DNA of 64,000 bases from Zhengitettix transpicula (GCA_037074705.1 CM073591.1:163956032-164020031); one strand, 5' to 3'; numbered from the stretch's first letter, positions 10,868 through 23,783 are shown. The notes: generated by a model not told the origin, from the sequence alone. Translations and numbers: made by a program.

Positions 10868-11310
10868 TAACAAGCTAAATGAGCGTAATCCATATGGCGG
10901 CAACTCCGTTTTAATAGCATAGAAAGAGGGGATGTGGAAGGGTAGAGGAAGGTAGCCAAGGATTAACTAGGGCCCCAGGGATGTACTAGTAACTACCCGG
11001 CATTCACCTAAAAGTGATGTAGGACAATCCCTACAAAACCTGCAACAGGTAGGTCGGAAGGTAGGTGCCACGCCCTTCCGATGGCGGGAGAATAGTTTGA
11101 TGTGGGAATGCAGCATTCCATTCTCCGTGCCTCGGCCAGTTTAGGAGGCAGCTGGCCGGCTATTCCAATGGGAATAGAGGATAGTTCTTACCGTATGCCC
11201 AAGGTCTGCGACCCCGGAACATACACCTCTCAAAACAGGCCGAGGTGCCTCGGCTTGTGGGAACCTTAGTACAAAATCGGAGAGACCTAAGAGGTGCTGT
11301 CGGCGAGAGC
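10868..11310 (-). mobile_element. Rep1 copy 3
   Basis: Minus-oriented Rep1. The tail side (AATCCATATGGCGGCAACTCC) is at 10890s, then AACTACCCGGCATTCACC, CCACGCCCTTCCGATGGCGG, GGCAGCTGGCCGGCTATTCC and CCCCGGAACATACACCTCTC up to the 5' portion near 11310. The order matches copies 2 and 10. Confidence 0.8.
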
Positions 11311-12010
11311 TAACAACAACTCGGAAATTTTTTGTAACTCTAAACAAAATTTATTTATATAACATCAATTTTTTGCTCATATTAATGGAAGAATTTGATG
11401 GTGTATTAAATATTATTTATAATACTTGACGCAGTAATTATAAAATGTTGTGTAGTTCTCTTTCTGTTAGTTGTTTATTAACATTTAATTGACCTTTGCC
11501 TAATTTAGTTATTTATTGTGAAACAAATATTTACAGTTAATCTCCTAGAGTGCTTGTAATTAATTGTTAGTGCCCTCACTTTTCGGAGAATCCTAGCGCA
11601 ACGTTATTATACAGCAAAACAAACAAACGCATCCACATACTTAACAAATTAAAATGCAGATTATCGGAAACGTAAGAAATTCATCAGGTTTTTTCTAATG
11701 ACAGATTTTAGATTTTGTGTTTCACGTAGCTTATCAATAATTGTGTTTTTAATTAAAAAGTATTGTTTCATAAGATTTCCGCAATTATTAAGAAAAAATT
11801 TCTTTGGTTTCCAACCAATCTGCTATATCAGAGATATTGTGAGAAATTCACCTGGCGACGATGTCGGAGGAAACGTTGTCTATTATTAAATACTTAAAAT
11901 AATGTTTTACTCAAAGTCATTTCAGCTAACTTTGTTCTAAAAATTAGCCTTTCCTCATAAATTATAGCTGTGTGCAGGCGGAACCTTTCTGGAGAAACGG
12001 ATAGCGCTTT
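11311..12010. other. AT-rich DNA, no feature recognised
   Basis: No ORF with a known motif. The sequence is AT-rich with scattered poly-T. Confidence 0.35.
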
Positions 12011-12016
12011 CTTCGT

Positions 12017-12353
12017 TTGGATGCCTTCTTCTCTCTTGGCTTTTAAAGTAAGGTTCCCACAAGTCGAGGTCCGTAGGTCTGTATTGAGAGGTGTCTGTTC
12101 AGGGGCCGCAGTCCTTGGGCATACGGTAAGTCTTGTCTGCTGTTTATATTGGAACATTCGGCCATCTGCCTCCTAATATGGTCGAGGCACGGAGAAGGGA
12201 TGCTGCATCCACACATAACACCCTATCCTGCCAATGAAGTACGTGGGACAAGTACCAAGTTCCCGCTCTACCTGATACAGGTTTTCTATGGTTTTTCCTG
12301 CATTACTTTTAGGCATATGCCGGGTAGGATCCTTAAACTACAGCCCGGTGGCT
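12017..12353 (+). mobile_element. Rep1 copy 4, 3'-truncated
   Basis: The copy runs from the GGATGCCTTCTTCTCTC block through AGGTTCCCACAAGTCGAGG, GGGCATACGGTAAG and GTGGGACAAGTACCAAG to GGGTAGGATCCTTAAACTAC, then stops. The CCTTGGCTACCTTCC and tail segments are missing, so the loss is at the 3' end. Confidence 0.75.
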
Positions 12354-13990
12354 GTACAATGATGCTTGAGGTACTCATTCAACAGAACATCGAAAATATT
12401 ATTAACTCGCCCAACTTTATAAAAATCTATTTTTAATTCACGAGCCATTTCACCAATTGAGCTATATTATATATTATAAAATGGCTAGTCGCACAACTTA
12501 TAATTGGGAGAATGTTGGACTTATTAAATGCGAGTATACACATAGAGATCCAGAACCGCCTTGAATAAGGATTTCGTGTCTGCGAAGTTCAACATAGCGA
12601 CTTGGCATTCAGGAAGAATCTGAATACTATTCGCCTTCTTCTTGAACTGGTTGACAGCTCTCCGCTTCTGAAGCTTCTCTGCTATATTTATTGGCCTAAC
12701 AGTAAAAACCACAATTCATATATTCCGTTACTTGTTTTTTATATTCAAAACGTGGTCTTCCATTGCAACATTTCCCTACACCTTGCACTCTTGAGGAAGT
12801 ATGTTGATTTTATTAACGAATCTAATCTACTCGATTGATCTTCTAAATATTTATTTGATTGTAGCTTTCTCTGTCCATATTGTCTTTAACATAACAATTA
12901 AAATACAATGTTTCAAAAGATAAAAGTTTTTTATTTTCCTTGCCTCCAATTATCCACGATTCGCTACCGTTCGATGCAATACTCCAAATTCAGGTATTCA
13001 ACCATTTATTTTTCACGTAGTACTTTAAATATGTTTATTATGACGGATTCATCAACTTGTTAAACGAATTCTTGCTTTGGCCTATTCGTTTCTGCTTCTA
13101 CCATCAGCTGTAAGTTTACTGCTGTGACATGGTAGTTTTGTGTCAGTAACATCATCAGTCATCGTATTTATTTTCGCTCGGTAAATAGATATGTCCGTGA
13201 TAATAACCTACCAGAAGTAATGTTATGGCGAGCCGCGATCGGAGATTCCATGCCGCTAAGATTAATGTACTATAGAAATACACGACGTCAATAATTAATA
13301 ATAATATGCAATTATAAGTATGGAGATTAAATGTTAAATTTCTGCTAAGACATTGGATTTGGTTGAAGTAGGTTAAAAAATCTAACTTAACCAAAGAAAA
13401 AAAAACAGGAGTCGAGGTACAATGTTGCTGCTTGGTATGGAAGAGATTAACAGGATTGCTGGTACAAGACAAGGCAATATACAACTAAAACGTAAGGTAC
13501 GGTTTCTCGTTTTCATAATGAAACAACGGATATTTGCTTAAAATTAAGGTAGATTTGATTAGATTAGATTATTTTATGTATTCTTTTCAACGAATCTAAT
13601 CATAATTCAATATAAAAACGTTATCCTGCTATAAAGCGCTCATTATCAAAGTATTTTTCTAATTAAACAATTTTCATACTTCGGTAATATAACTCTGTAA
13701 TTGATTAAGCTCTGTGGTTCTTATTCTGAAATTACTATTTTTTCCCCAATAAACAGGGCCTTTCATCAAAAGTAGAGACGTTGATCAGTAATGGTTATAT
13801 TACTCGTAAAATATTGTCAACATTTGTGTGAGGTTTGTTAACAGAAAAATAAATTATATTTATAAATATGTTGCTTGCATTATTAAATGAAATGACTCTA
13901 TAGTACGATGCATGCTGATGAGGCAGAGTTTTAGTACATTGTTAAATTGTTTCGTAAATAACATTATACAGACACAAATATTCACTCTGC
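12354..13990. other. No gene recognised
   Basis: AT-rich. Short ORFs at 12524-12838 and 13155-13484 overlap on opposite strands and show no domain. Confidence 0.35.
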
Positions 13991-14455
13991 ACAAGGAAGC
14001 CTGTGAAAGCATTCTATCGCACGTAAACTTTCTCAAAGATCTATGGAGGGGGCTACCGTTGGGGATGCCTTTTCCTCTCTCCGTTTTTGAACTAAGGTTC
14101 CCGCAAGCCGAGGCAGCTTGGACTATTTTGAGAGGTGTATGTTCCGGGATGGCAGACCTTGGGCATACTCTAAGAGTTGTCCCAACTATTCCCATTGGTA
14201 TAGTCGGCCAAGTGCCTCCTAAGCTGGTCGAGGCACGGAGAAGGGAATGCTGCGTCCCCACAGCAAACCCCTCTCCCGCAGTTGCAGTTTTTCTAGAGGG
14301 TTTATCCTGCATAACTGTTAGGCGAAAGGATCCGGGGACCCTAGTCATCCCTTGGCTACATTCCTCTACCGCTCCGCATCCCCCCTTTCAAAGCCTTATT
14401 CTATTAAAGCGGAGCTTGCACAGCGTGGATTACCTTCATGTAGTCTGTTATTTTT
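13991..14455 (+). mobile_element. Rep1 copy 5, near full-length
   Basis: Begins with ACAAGGAAGCCTGTGAAAGC, the same 5' hallmark as copy 1. It continues through GGCTACCGTTGGGGATGCC, AGGTTCCCGCAAGCCGAGG, TGTATGTTCCGGGATGGCAG and GTTAGGCGAAAGGATCC to GTGGATTACCTTCATGTAGTC, followed by T- and A-rich sequence. A long frame (13912-14484) is open through it. An internal piece near the GCGTGGGACAAG block is deleted. Confidence 0.8.
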
Positions 14456-14916
14456 TAATAAAATGTAAATTAAAAATGAAATAAAACATTAAAAGGTAGA
14501 CCAAAAGTTCGTATCATTAAAAAAGTTTAAAATTCTGAATATTAAAATTGCTTCACATTATACTTGTAAACGAACAGTTCCTTTGGAAATGTATTCATCA
14601 GAATTTATATATCTAAGTCATTTAATTTCTTTCATAAGTAATATATATTATTATCGAGTTAAGCTAATTTTCTAGCAAATCTATTAGCTTTGTACTTTAA
14701 GAATTATTTATATGGTAATATAATAATATTCGTTATTGATTTTTTTAGTCATGTAATGTTAGGCTGTACAGTTTTAAAATTTCATTCGAATTAGAACCTT
14801 CTAAAATTATCTGTATATTAAATCTGAATTTTTTAATTACTCAAGCTTTACTACCAATAAAAAATACTTATTACAATGTAATTGCAGTATATTGTAAATT
14901 ATCTATATATAATGAC

Positions 14917-14965
<49 letters not shown>

Positions 14966-15983
14966 TTAAGTTAGTTTTTCAATCACTTAGCTCAGCATGT
15001 ATATAACAAAATAATCACACATTTAACTAGTTAACCATAGCTATTTAAATTGGTGTTGGATGTTTTATTATTGAACTTCGATGCACTAGCGTACAAAAAA
15101 TCGTAATGGAAAATGAAAGATAAAGTTTCAAGTGTAAGCAAGATTTATTTGCCATGTTGGAGCACCTGGGTACAGATCTCATATTTCCGAGAAAATTACG
15201 ACTACGGGGTCTCCACGCAGCCTACAATTGAATAATTAAGTTCTTTCTGGAGGGCGGAATGGCCTTATCAGTGCGCGAAAATGATTTTCTCCCCCAGGCC
15301 TCGCCACGGCTCGTTCGGGCAGCCTACGAGTATACTGAAAAATTCATGTCACCAAAGATATTCCGCTAAGAGACTTGATTATTCACATTTTTAATATTGA
15401 TTTTAATTTAGTAATAAAGTAAATATTTAAATGTAACTATTAATTAACGACTTTCATTTGAAATAATAGAACACTATTATTTTAAGTGTTGGATTTTTGT
15501 CAGGTATAAAACTTTAAAACCATAAACCAATGAAGATGTTATTCAAAGAGTTCTTAAAATATATTACATATACGGCGCATAAATTATAACGAAGTGAATC
15601 GTCAAGATTTATTAAAGAATAAATATTGAATGTGAGTTATTAAACAAGTCAATCTACAGATCCTTAACAAGATCCACATTCCCTGAGGACCAACTGAAAG
15701 CACTAATGATCAAATTAATTAAAAAAGATAATTCGCTTACTGAATATTTACAAAATAAATAAACGCGATGATGTGGTACGCAACTTATCGATCTTCTGAT
15801 ATTACCAAACAAAAATTAATTGGGACGGAAGAGATGCAGAGTCATGTAATGTAATAATCCAGGATCTCATGACACTCGCATTCTACTAGAAGTTATTTAC
15901 CAAACTATTGTAATTTATTCACATATTAATTACTACATTGGTTTTGTACATATGTGGAAAACTCATATTCTATCTGAATATAT
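14456..15983. other. AT-rich DNA with (AT)n at 14931-14962
   Basis: Contains a 32-bp AT run at 14931-14962. A GC-richer patch at about 15140-15330 has no recognisable product. Confidence 0.4.
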
Positions 15984-16933
15984 TGTAATATTACAAATTA
16001 ATGGTCGTTTAATAATGAAAATAATTAATAAAATTTACAAACAAAAGATTTTTATTGTGTCAATAACTCAAACAATTACAAAATTTATAATATTGAATTT
16101 CTCAGGGACTCCACTGGGTTTGATAATGGACGAATCAATAATATTTATAATCTTATCATCAACAAATTACTATTAAAAGAAAATAAGTTTACTCGTCAAT
16201 TAAACTAGAACATTTAAAATGTGACCAAATTTAAAAGTGAAAAGATTGACTCTGATTAACAATTTTAATCAAAATGAAGAGAACGAAATCTGACGGCTAT
16301 CTTTCAATTACGTTTACAATATAATTGTTACTCACGTCTGCCCAGCATTCCAGCGTACCTTTATTTTCGAGAACACTATTGTGGGTTTTACACTGCTTCT
16401 AAACTCACAGATTCTAAATCAAAATTTTTTTATATGTCGTCAGGAACTCGGATGATCCTCCTTCCGACATCTATCGTTTGACCACTCGTGATTTCTGCGA
16501 CTTGTCGATTGGGTAGTCTTTATTGTTCCGAACTTATACCGAAAAGTTTGCTATATCTGGCCGGCTACGGACACAAAAACTGTTTTTTGTGTGCAGGTTT
16601 TGACGTTATACTTTTATGAATGTTCTACTTTGTCCTGCTAATTGCCAACCCGGTCGAATTTTCCTTCCAAAACTGTTATACCTCGACGAGGTCTTTCCGT
16701 GAACCGTCTCTCAACAAATCTTCATGCGAACTGTCCTCCTTTTTATCTGAATGCAAACTGTACTCCCCGTCTCGCAATTTGAACGCGCATACGCCATTTT
16801 GACGGACCTGCCGACAAAGAAACTGAGCCGGCTTTTCTATTGTTGTTTCAAAGGCTCCTGCCGCTACAAAGAATTTCTCAAACAATTTAGATTTTCAATT
16901 TCACAATTAATGTCTTAATTAATTGGCATTACA
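15984..16933 (-). mobile_element. E3: LTR-like E-family copy with ATAT target duplication
   Basis: 950 bp. On the plus strand TGTAAT (15984-15989) to ATTACA (16928-16933) is flanked by ATAT at 15980-15983 and 16934-16937. Reading on the minus strand, it contains GTAGCGGCAGGAGCC near its start (shared with E2), a donor-like CGTGAGTAAC (reverse of 16327-16336), the CAGATTTCGTTC motif (about 16285) and the CCCAGT...CCCTGAGA motif (about 16100-16130). No PBS-like motif is seen near its 3' end. Confidence 0.65.
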
Positions 16934-16939
16934 ATATAT

Positions 16940-18010
16940 TGTAATAAACAAAAAAATCTTTAATTAAAAGAAATTAATGAACAAAAAATTAATTAAAATT
17001 TGAATGATAGTTAGCCACTTGTTGAAGACGTCAAATATAATGATTAAAAAAGGTGGTCTTAAATCATTGAAATAATTAACAAAATTAATTTAAGATTTAA
17101 ATTATAAATTTTTTATTGTTGATAAAAATTTGCATTGTATAAGATCTATTTTGCACGCCGAATTTCATCCAGTTAACAACAAATACTTTAATTTTTCATT
17201 TATTAATTCGTGGCATTTTATGAAAATACAGTTCTTATATCATTACAATCAAATACGTCGAATCTCTATATCTCAGGGTCATAACTGGGTTTGATAATAA
17301 AAACACTCCAATTAAAACATTAACAATTCAATTCATTGAAGTTAAAGGAATACAAAATTAAAATACTAGAAACAAAAGAAAACGAATGAAAAGGAAAACG
17401 CGAACGAAATCTGACTATACCCTTTAATTATCGTTTACAATTATTAATAATTGTCTTGTACTCACGACAGTATTTCTGGTACCATTTTGGATTCTTCTTG
17501 CTTGAATTTAACACTCACTGAAAAAAGCCATTCATTTCTCACTGATTCTACAATTTAGAATTTGAATACACGTGGTCGTTGTCTTCTCGTCTCTGCTATC
17601 CGGAATCTGGATTAGTCCACCCTCAGCCGGTTTCTGGATGTTGATTTCCTCAAAGTCTCTCGATGCGACAATTAGTTTAATTTGGGCAGCAAAAAGTTCC
17701 AAATTGCGATTTTGTGTGTCTCTCCGCCGAACTGCTTAGTCGCGTTTTATATAAACTAATATATCTCGCCGTTGGACCTCCTGGATAACACTATTCATGC
17801 TTTTAGGTTAGCAAATTTTTACTGTGTTATTACTTTATGAGGGCCGTTCTGTCTCGTATCTTTGTGCAGACTGACTGTTCAAGCGCGCGGTTTTTCAGTT
17901 TCCATTGTTAAACAAAGAAAAAACCCGCCTTGATTGTCGCCTTTACGCATTCGTACCGCTAACAATTTAATTATTAAAAACAATTAATAGCCTGTTTAAT
18001 TGGTATTTTA
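16940..18010 (-). mobile_element. E4: LTR-like E-family copy abutting E3
   Basis: About 1071 bp in minus orientation. Plus-strand TGTAAT at 16940-16945 is preceded by ATAT (16936-16939); the far end is degenerate (GGTATTTTA, 18003-18010) before an (AT)n tract. On the minus strand it has a TATA-like ATATAAAACGCG (17741-17752), GGTACCAG then CGTGAGTAC (reverse of 17458-17466), CAGATTTCGTTC, and ACCCAGTTATGACCCTGAGA (about 17270-17290). The PBS-like motif near 17009-17037 is decayed. It is closely related to E5. Confidence 0.65.
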
Positions 18011-18030
18011 ATATATATATATATATATAT
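18011..18030. repeat. (AT)n microsatellite
   Basis: Ten AT units at the E4 boundary. Confidence 0.9.
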
Positions 18031-18412
18031 AGGGTGAACCAGAAATACACCATCAAACTTTCAGACGTTGTTGAGGGATACCGTCTGAGAATTTTGGTAT
18101 AAGGACCCACGATGTCCGGCGGCTCGGTACAGAGTAATAATGTAATAATGAAATATTCATTTTGTTACCGCAGTCACCCGTGTTTTTTGTGAAACTTTCG
18201 TGAAATATTTTCGTATTGAACACTGTTTTACTTATTATTTTCCAGTGACATTTGGCTCGCACTTTGTATTTATATGAATGAATTGTAATAAAAATATTTT
18301 TCGCAACATTAAATTAAATAAATTTTATATTTATTAATAAATTCACGTAATTCTATATAAAATTACCGTTTCATTAAACAACCATACCACAAAATGGCGC
18401 CCAACGTTTGGC
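18031..18412 (+). mobile_element. Possible LTR 3' part plus tRNA-Lys PBS
   Basis: TGGCGCCCAACG at 18395-18406 is identical over 12 bases to the tRNA-Lys(CTT) primer-binding site of many Ty3/Gypsy elements. AATAAA-type signals lie upstream (about 18270 and 18320). The segment 18031-18394 could be the LTR, starting just after the (AT)n tract; the LTR 5' end is not proven and no gag/pol follows. Confidence 0.45.
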
Positions 18413-19080
18413 CGTTTTTCACAACAGAATTTTACAATAAAAAAATTTAGATGTGTCGTAATACCAAGCCAAGAACATTTAGGCTGAAGAATGTTAACTT
18501 TATTCCACTTTCCGAATGTTTTTTTATCACGGGTGACTTCTGTTTGCCAAAAATGTATGGAAACTGGTACGTAAAGTAACTTTGAATTCTCCTGACGCTT
18601 TCAAGGATAAGATAATCAGGCCTGTGAGTAAACGAAAATGCATTCCTTTGATAGCAAATTTAGTTCTTAATTGAGGTAAAAAGAGAATTATTAACCCTTT
18701 GCATACAATAAAAAAAGTAGTGTTCGAAAGAAAGTTTAATTATTCAACAATTTTATTTATTTGTAAATTATTAAATCATCGTTGAAGTTAATGTACACGC
18801 TAGGATGTTATCATATATCTGAAATTACCAAATGCTAATTTTTTATTGTAAAAAGCAACCAAACGATACTTCTGTAAGTCCTGCACACAATTAAGTTCGT
18901 TCGAAAAAAGCAAGTAATTTATACCGCTGTTTATTGTTTTAAATCATAATAATAGAAATTGATCCCCCAATCATTTGATAAAAACAGTTATCAACATTTT
19001 TAACTCCTCAACAGTAGATTGAAACGGCTGTCGTAAAAGTATACTAATTAAATAAATAAATAGCCAAATAACAGATAAAA
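18413..19080. other. No feature recognised
   Basis: AT-rich. No gag-like ORF follows the PBS-like site, so any element here is deleted or decayed. Confidence 0.35.
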
Positions 19081-19083
19081 AGT

Positions 19084-19258
19084 AACTGCTTGATTAAATG
19101 CCACAAAACGTTTCCACAATCATTGTTGCTTTCGTCACGTGATCCCGAAGACACAAGAGTCGTAAGAACGACACCCCGCACTAACCAGGCTACGTTTTTA
19201 TAATCACCTGACGAAAGCAACAAGGATTTCAGAAACGTGGAGTGGAATTTAATTAACA
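19084..19258. repeat. Inverted-repeat element, hammerhead-like arms
   Basis: Arms 19084-19143 and 19204-19258 pair (TTGTTGCTTTCGTCA against TGACGAAAGCAACAA; GCCACAAAACGTTTCC against AGAAACGTGGAGTGG), with about 60 bp between them. The right arm reads CCTGACGAAAG...CAGAAACG (19207-19238), the CUGANGA...GAAA order of a hammerhead core, but with a poor stem II. Confidence 0.6.
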
Positions 19259-20630
19259 ACTTATTCTTATATTTTTATTTATTTTCAGAGCACAGTGCGT
19301 GTGTGAAGTGTAAATAGAACCAAAAAATCTAGAACACCGCATTCCATAGACTCTTTTTGTTAAGTTTAAGATTTTTAAAAGTAAATTAATGGTTACTCTA
19401 AAGACTAGTTTTAATGGCAGGCAGACAGTAGCTGATATTTTTTAAAAATTGGCAATTTATTTGATTAGAAAATTTAGTTAAACAGTATATATATATTTAT
19501 AATTTTATAATTACTGTTCACTTATTAAATTTAATTTGAAATTATTATATTGTTCATTAATTTATTACCTAATAATATAACATTTTTTGCGTTTATTATT
19601 AACCCTTAAACTTAGTATGCTAAATATTCATTACAAAACCGACATTCCAACTTTTTATTTCGTAATAATCTTTAAATATTAGGTTATAATTATATTTAGG
19701 TAAATCTTAAAAACAATAACCGAACAAAAGTTATATACTATATACTCAGTCTTATACTGAAACATGACATTTCATAACGGTAATTTGATCATATCATTTC
19801 TCACAGTGTGAAATATAACTCGTTGAGTTAACGGTTTAAAAACTATTATTCGTTTACTGTATAAAAAAAAGTTATCTTTATTCAGTACAGGACTGCAAAT
19901 TAAAACGGTTGAGTATAAAAACTGTTTGAAAAAACACGATGTGATATTCATTTGTTTTGTTGAATTCTTCAATCAAACGAATACACAGATTCACGAAACT
20001 TTGATGATTGAAATTGTTCTGTAACAAACATGTAGCGATTTGTCTTCAAAAGCAATAAACCGAAGTCAATAAACTATCTTCCGTGAAATCTCCGTTTGCC
20101 ACGTTTCCGTGTTCAATACAGACGTTTCCTTCCCCTTTACGTTGTGCGGTCATTCATTAGGCTACTTCTATTATCCGCACGGCAGGGATTACGGTTAATG
20201 TTGGGTTCAGATAATGGCGCTATTTGCACATAGCGGCTATGAGGTCACGGGTAGTTGCTACGACAACGCAGCTGTCGCCATGCCCCGGGATTCCAGTCAC
20301 CGTACTTAATAAAATATGCGAACCCATTGCAGATATATTTTTCAAATTTACAAATCACACAGACAAATAGAAGAAAGAACATAAATTACGCTAAATTTTA
20401 TTCACGTAATTAATATGTGATTGAATTGTTCGACGGAAATATGATACGCCACGTAATTAAAATTTCAAATAAATAAATATATAAATGCTTTGAAACTCTC
20501 ATAATTATACTTGCAGTCGTTCCACAACCCACTGATCAGTTGTAATAGTCTTAGTGTCAAACCCCACATTCCCGTAAACCTGTGAGAGCTGCTCCCTCGC
20601 AGACTGAACCTGTTAGGAGAGACAGAAATG
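19259..20630. other. AT-rich DNA, no feature recognised
   Basis: No ORF or repeat can be assigned. The part 20080-20300 is less AT-rich than its surroundings. Confidence 0.35.
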
Positions 20631-20631
20631 G

Positions 20632-21150
20632 CTAATTGCCAGCTGCCTCCTAACAACAGGTCAAAGCACGGTGAGGGGAAAGCTGCGACCCCGCAGCAAA
20701 CCCCTCTCCCGCCATCGGAAGGGCGTGGGACAAGTACCAAATGCCCGACCTAACTGATGCAGGTTTTTATAGAGTTTTCCCTGCATCACTTTTAGGCGAA
20801 AAGCCGGGTAGGATCCTTAAAATATATTTCGGGTGCCCTCGTTAATCCTTGGCTACCTTCCTCTACCTTTCCGCATCCCCCTTTTTAGTCCCTTTCCTAT
20901 GTTATAAGAGGGGAGTTGCAAGTACCAAATGCCCGACCTAACTGAAGCAGGTTTTTATAGGGTTTTCCCTGCATCACTTTTAGGCGAAAAGCCGGGTAGG
21001 TTCCTTAAAATATATTTCGGGGGCCCTCGTTAACCCTTGGCTACCTTCCTCTACCTTTCCGCATCCCCCCTTTTAGTCCCTTTCCTATGTTATAAGAGGG
21101 GAGTTGCCACTATGTGGATTACCCTATACATAGCCTGTCTATACCGTCAA
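20632..21150 (+). mobile_element. Rep1 copy 6 with tandemly duplicated 3' half
   Basis: Starts inside the repeat (GCCAGCTGCCTCCTAAC) and reaches the GGAGTTGCCACTATGTGGATTA tail. A 188-bp unit starting CAAGTACCAAATGCCCGACC is present twice, at 20731-20918 and 20919-21106, with very few differences. The second unit carries the true tail. Confidence 0.8.
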
Positions 21151-21186
21151 TTTTTTTTAAGGCTACATGAGGGGAATCTACATGGT
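21151..21186 (-). mobile_element. Rep1 3'-tail fragment in antisense
   Basis: TTTTTTTTAAGGCTACATGA followed by GGGGAATCTACATGGTG is the reverse complement of the poly(A)-ended Rep1 tail. It sits between two sense copies. Confidence 0.6.
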
Positions 21187-21190
21187 GCGC

Positions 21191-21604
21191 AGGTGAACCT
21201 TCCCAGAGACCTCTGGAGGAGGCTACCTTTGGTGATGCCTTCACATCTTTCTGGTTTTTGAACCAGACACCTCGGGCTGTTTTGAGAGGTGTATGTTCCG
21301 GGGTCACAGACCTTGTGCATACGGTAAGAGTTGTCCGTATTCCTATTCGAATAGTCAGCCAACTGCCTCCTAAAGTGGTCAAGGCACGGAGAGGGGAAAG
21401 CTGCGACCCCACAGCTAACCCCTCTCCCGCCATCGGAAGGGCGTGGGAGAATGCCCGATCTACCTCATGCAGGTTTTCTACGCTTTCCACTGAATCACTT
21501 TTAGGCGAATGCTGGGTAGTATCCTTAAACCATAGCCCGCGGACCCTAGATAACCTATGTCTACCTTCCGCATCCCCCCTTTTAAATCCCTTCCTATGCT
21601 ATTT
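21191..21604 (+). mobile_element. Rep1 copy 7
   Basis: From AGGTGAACCTTCCCAGAGAC through GGCTACCTTTGGTGATGCC, GAGGTGTATGTTCCGGGGTC and CCATCGGAAGGGCGTGGGA to CCCTTCCTATGCTATT. The final tail is missing. Two frames are open over more than 100 codons on opposite strands. Confidence 0.8.
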
Positions 21605-22132
21605 TATTCCGGAATAATATTATACAGGGGACACTACTTATAATTCTGAAAAAAGTATATAAACATATACATGTTTTACGGGATATTAGTGTTTATTATG
21701 TTTTAGAATTAAAGGTCAGGTCCTTTGATAACAAATCAAAATTAAGAGGTCTTTCACAAAATTATGTAAAAATATAAAACCGAATTTTCTTCGCATTCCT
21801 TAAAGAGCCCAATGTTATTCTGTATTTCAAACTAATAATATTTCCAATTAAATTTGTGCTGCAGGCCGAACTGAAGCCAGGAGGCGCAATTAACATCCAG
21901 CATTCCGATATATTTGTCTTAAGACCGTTCTAGCTCAACTTCACGAAATTGGTATTCAGATTATGATCTAATCGAACCATTTATGTAAAGTTATTCCTAT
22001 ATTGATGTAGTATAAGCAACTGTCTGTATGCTCACTGAGTGGTGAATACACAATGAACCTTAAGTCGGTTTTATACTTCGTCCGATCCTATTATTTTGCT
22101 TTCTAGGCTTAAGTTGAAATGAAATGAAATGA
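21605..22132. other. No feature recognised
   Basis: AT-rich. No assignable repeat or ORF. Confidence 0.35.
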
Positions 22133-22144
22133 TTTCTCTCTCTC

Positions 22145-22218
<74 letters not shown>
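22133..22218. repeat. Compound (TC)n-(AT)n microsatellite
   Basis: A (TC)n tract of about 55 bp runs directly into (AT)n of about 30 bp; a short (TG)n follows near 22230. Confidence 0.95.
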
Positions 22219-22221
<3 letters not shown>

Positions 22222-22258
22222 TTATATATCTCTGTGTGTGTATGATGTGTGTGAAGTA

Positions 22259-22506
22259 TGCGTCCCCACAACGACGTCCTCTCCCGTCATAGAAGGGCGT
22301 GGGACAAGTATCAAATTCCCAACATACCCGATGTAGGTTTTCTATGGTTTGTTCTGCACCACTTTTAGGCGAATGCCGTGTAGGATCCTTATACTACAGC
22401 TCTGGAGCCCTAGTTAACAATTCGCTACCTTCTTCTACCCTTCCACATCTCCCCTTTCTAATCCCTTCGTATGCTATTAAAGGACAGTTGCCTCATGTAG
22501 CCTTTC
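22259..22506 (+). mobile_element. Rep1 copy 8, 5'-truncated
   Basis: Starts at the CCTCTCCCGTCATAGAAGGG block and ends ACAGTTGCCTCATGTAGCCT, lacking the GTGGATTACC element of the tail. The internal order matches the other copies. Confidence 0.75.
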
Positions 22507-23780
22507 ACTTTAGAAAGAAAATATTAGTGTTATATTTTATGTGCTCGTGAAATAATTCAAAACTAAAAGTTTATAACCAATATATTATTGATTTTAAATG
22601 GTATTATTTTAGTATTACGTTACAATAAATGATCAATATAGCGAATTATTTGATTTCTAAGCGAGGACTGGGGTTTTCTTATACTAACATTTTATTCAAT
22701 TATTTAGGCGCGAGAGAAATGATGGTTAAAGCACGTACGCGTTTTCTCACGCAATTCCACATCTGACGAAAGTAAAAATTTATGGCTTTCAGCACCGATC
22801 TGACACAGAGTCTCGTCAAAATTCTGTTTTCTCATCGAATCTTTGAATTTCCGACTCATTTGCGCTTGAGTTACGAGAACGGCTACACACGGTGGAAGAC
22901 TCATCAATTTACAATACGAATTCCGACGTCATATCGTCAGGAATACTTTATTAGTTATCAAAAAAAAGCCAATGGAAATAACGAGTTGACTATTCACGAT
23001 AGTTGTGCGTGAACGGATATCATTCGCTGTTGAGTTACCAAATCATTCGACCGAGAATAGTTTATTACGACTCGTGACCCAAGTTCATTAGAACTTCAGA
23101 AATAACTCGCGCCCTACCGGGACTGTTGATGGGAAGTTGAAGCATGGCCATAGAGTCAGTAACGCCGCTTCCCATCTTCACGAGGTCAACAATCTTAGTA
23201 AAACATTCTCCTAACGTATTAGGATTGTGCAAACAAATATTTACCTCTTTCTCCAGGGCCTTGTTTTATTTCCATTGTAAGTTAAGTTACTTATGTCTGG
23301 CTAACCGGCTATAAATGTACATTTATAATTGAGCAGGGAATACTGTTTCAGGTTCCATTTAAATGATTAAATAACGTAAAATCTAATTATTATGTGTTAT
23401 TCAATTGTAAAGTAGAATTAGTCCTTATGTTTATATTTCGTTATTGTAACTGTAACAAGCGACGAACCTTGGTTCCTATGATAATTTCCATGATTTCAGC
23501 CCAAGACAGACTGCAGAACGACAAAACTGCTCTAGCTTCCAACTTACTACGTCTAGCATAATCATAGTTTTAATAAGTCCCTATATGCAATCAATAGGGT
23601 GAAGGCTGTTCCATATTAACCACACAGCAGTTTACACAAAGTTCAAGAACATTAACTATACGTCACATAAGCTAGAGGCCGTTATAGTTATCAATAGATA
23701 TTCAGGTTTTGCAGTAGAATATATATATACTGGTCTTGAGACCGGAACCGTGCACGTGCGTGTGGCCTAAATCTGGGGCA
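22507..23780. other. No supported gene
   Basis: Opposite-strand short ORFs at 22704-23012 overlap and lack motifs. A 9-bp stem (GATGGGAAG / CTTCCCATC) lies at about 23128-23177. Confidence 0.35.
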
Positions 23781-23783
23781 CAA

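Noticed and set aside
22071..22271. ORF with (RE)n and (IY)n
   Set aside because: Translation of the compound (TC)n/(AT)n microsatellite.
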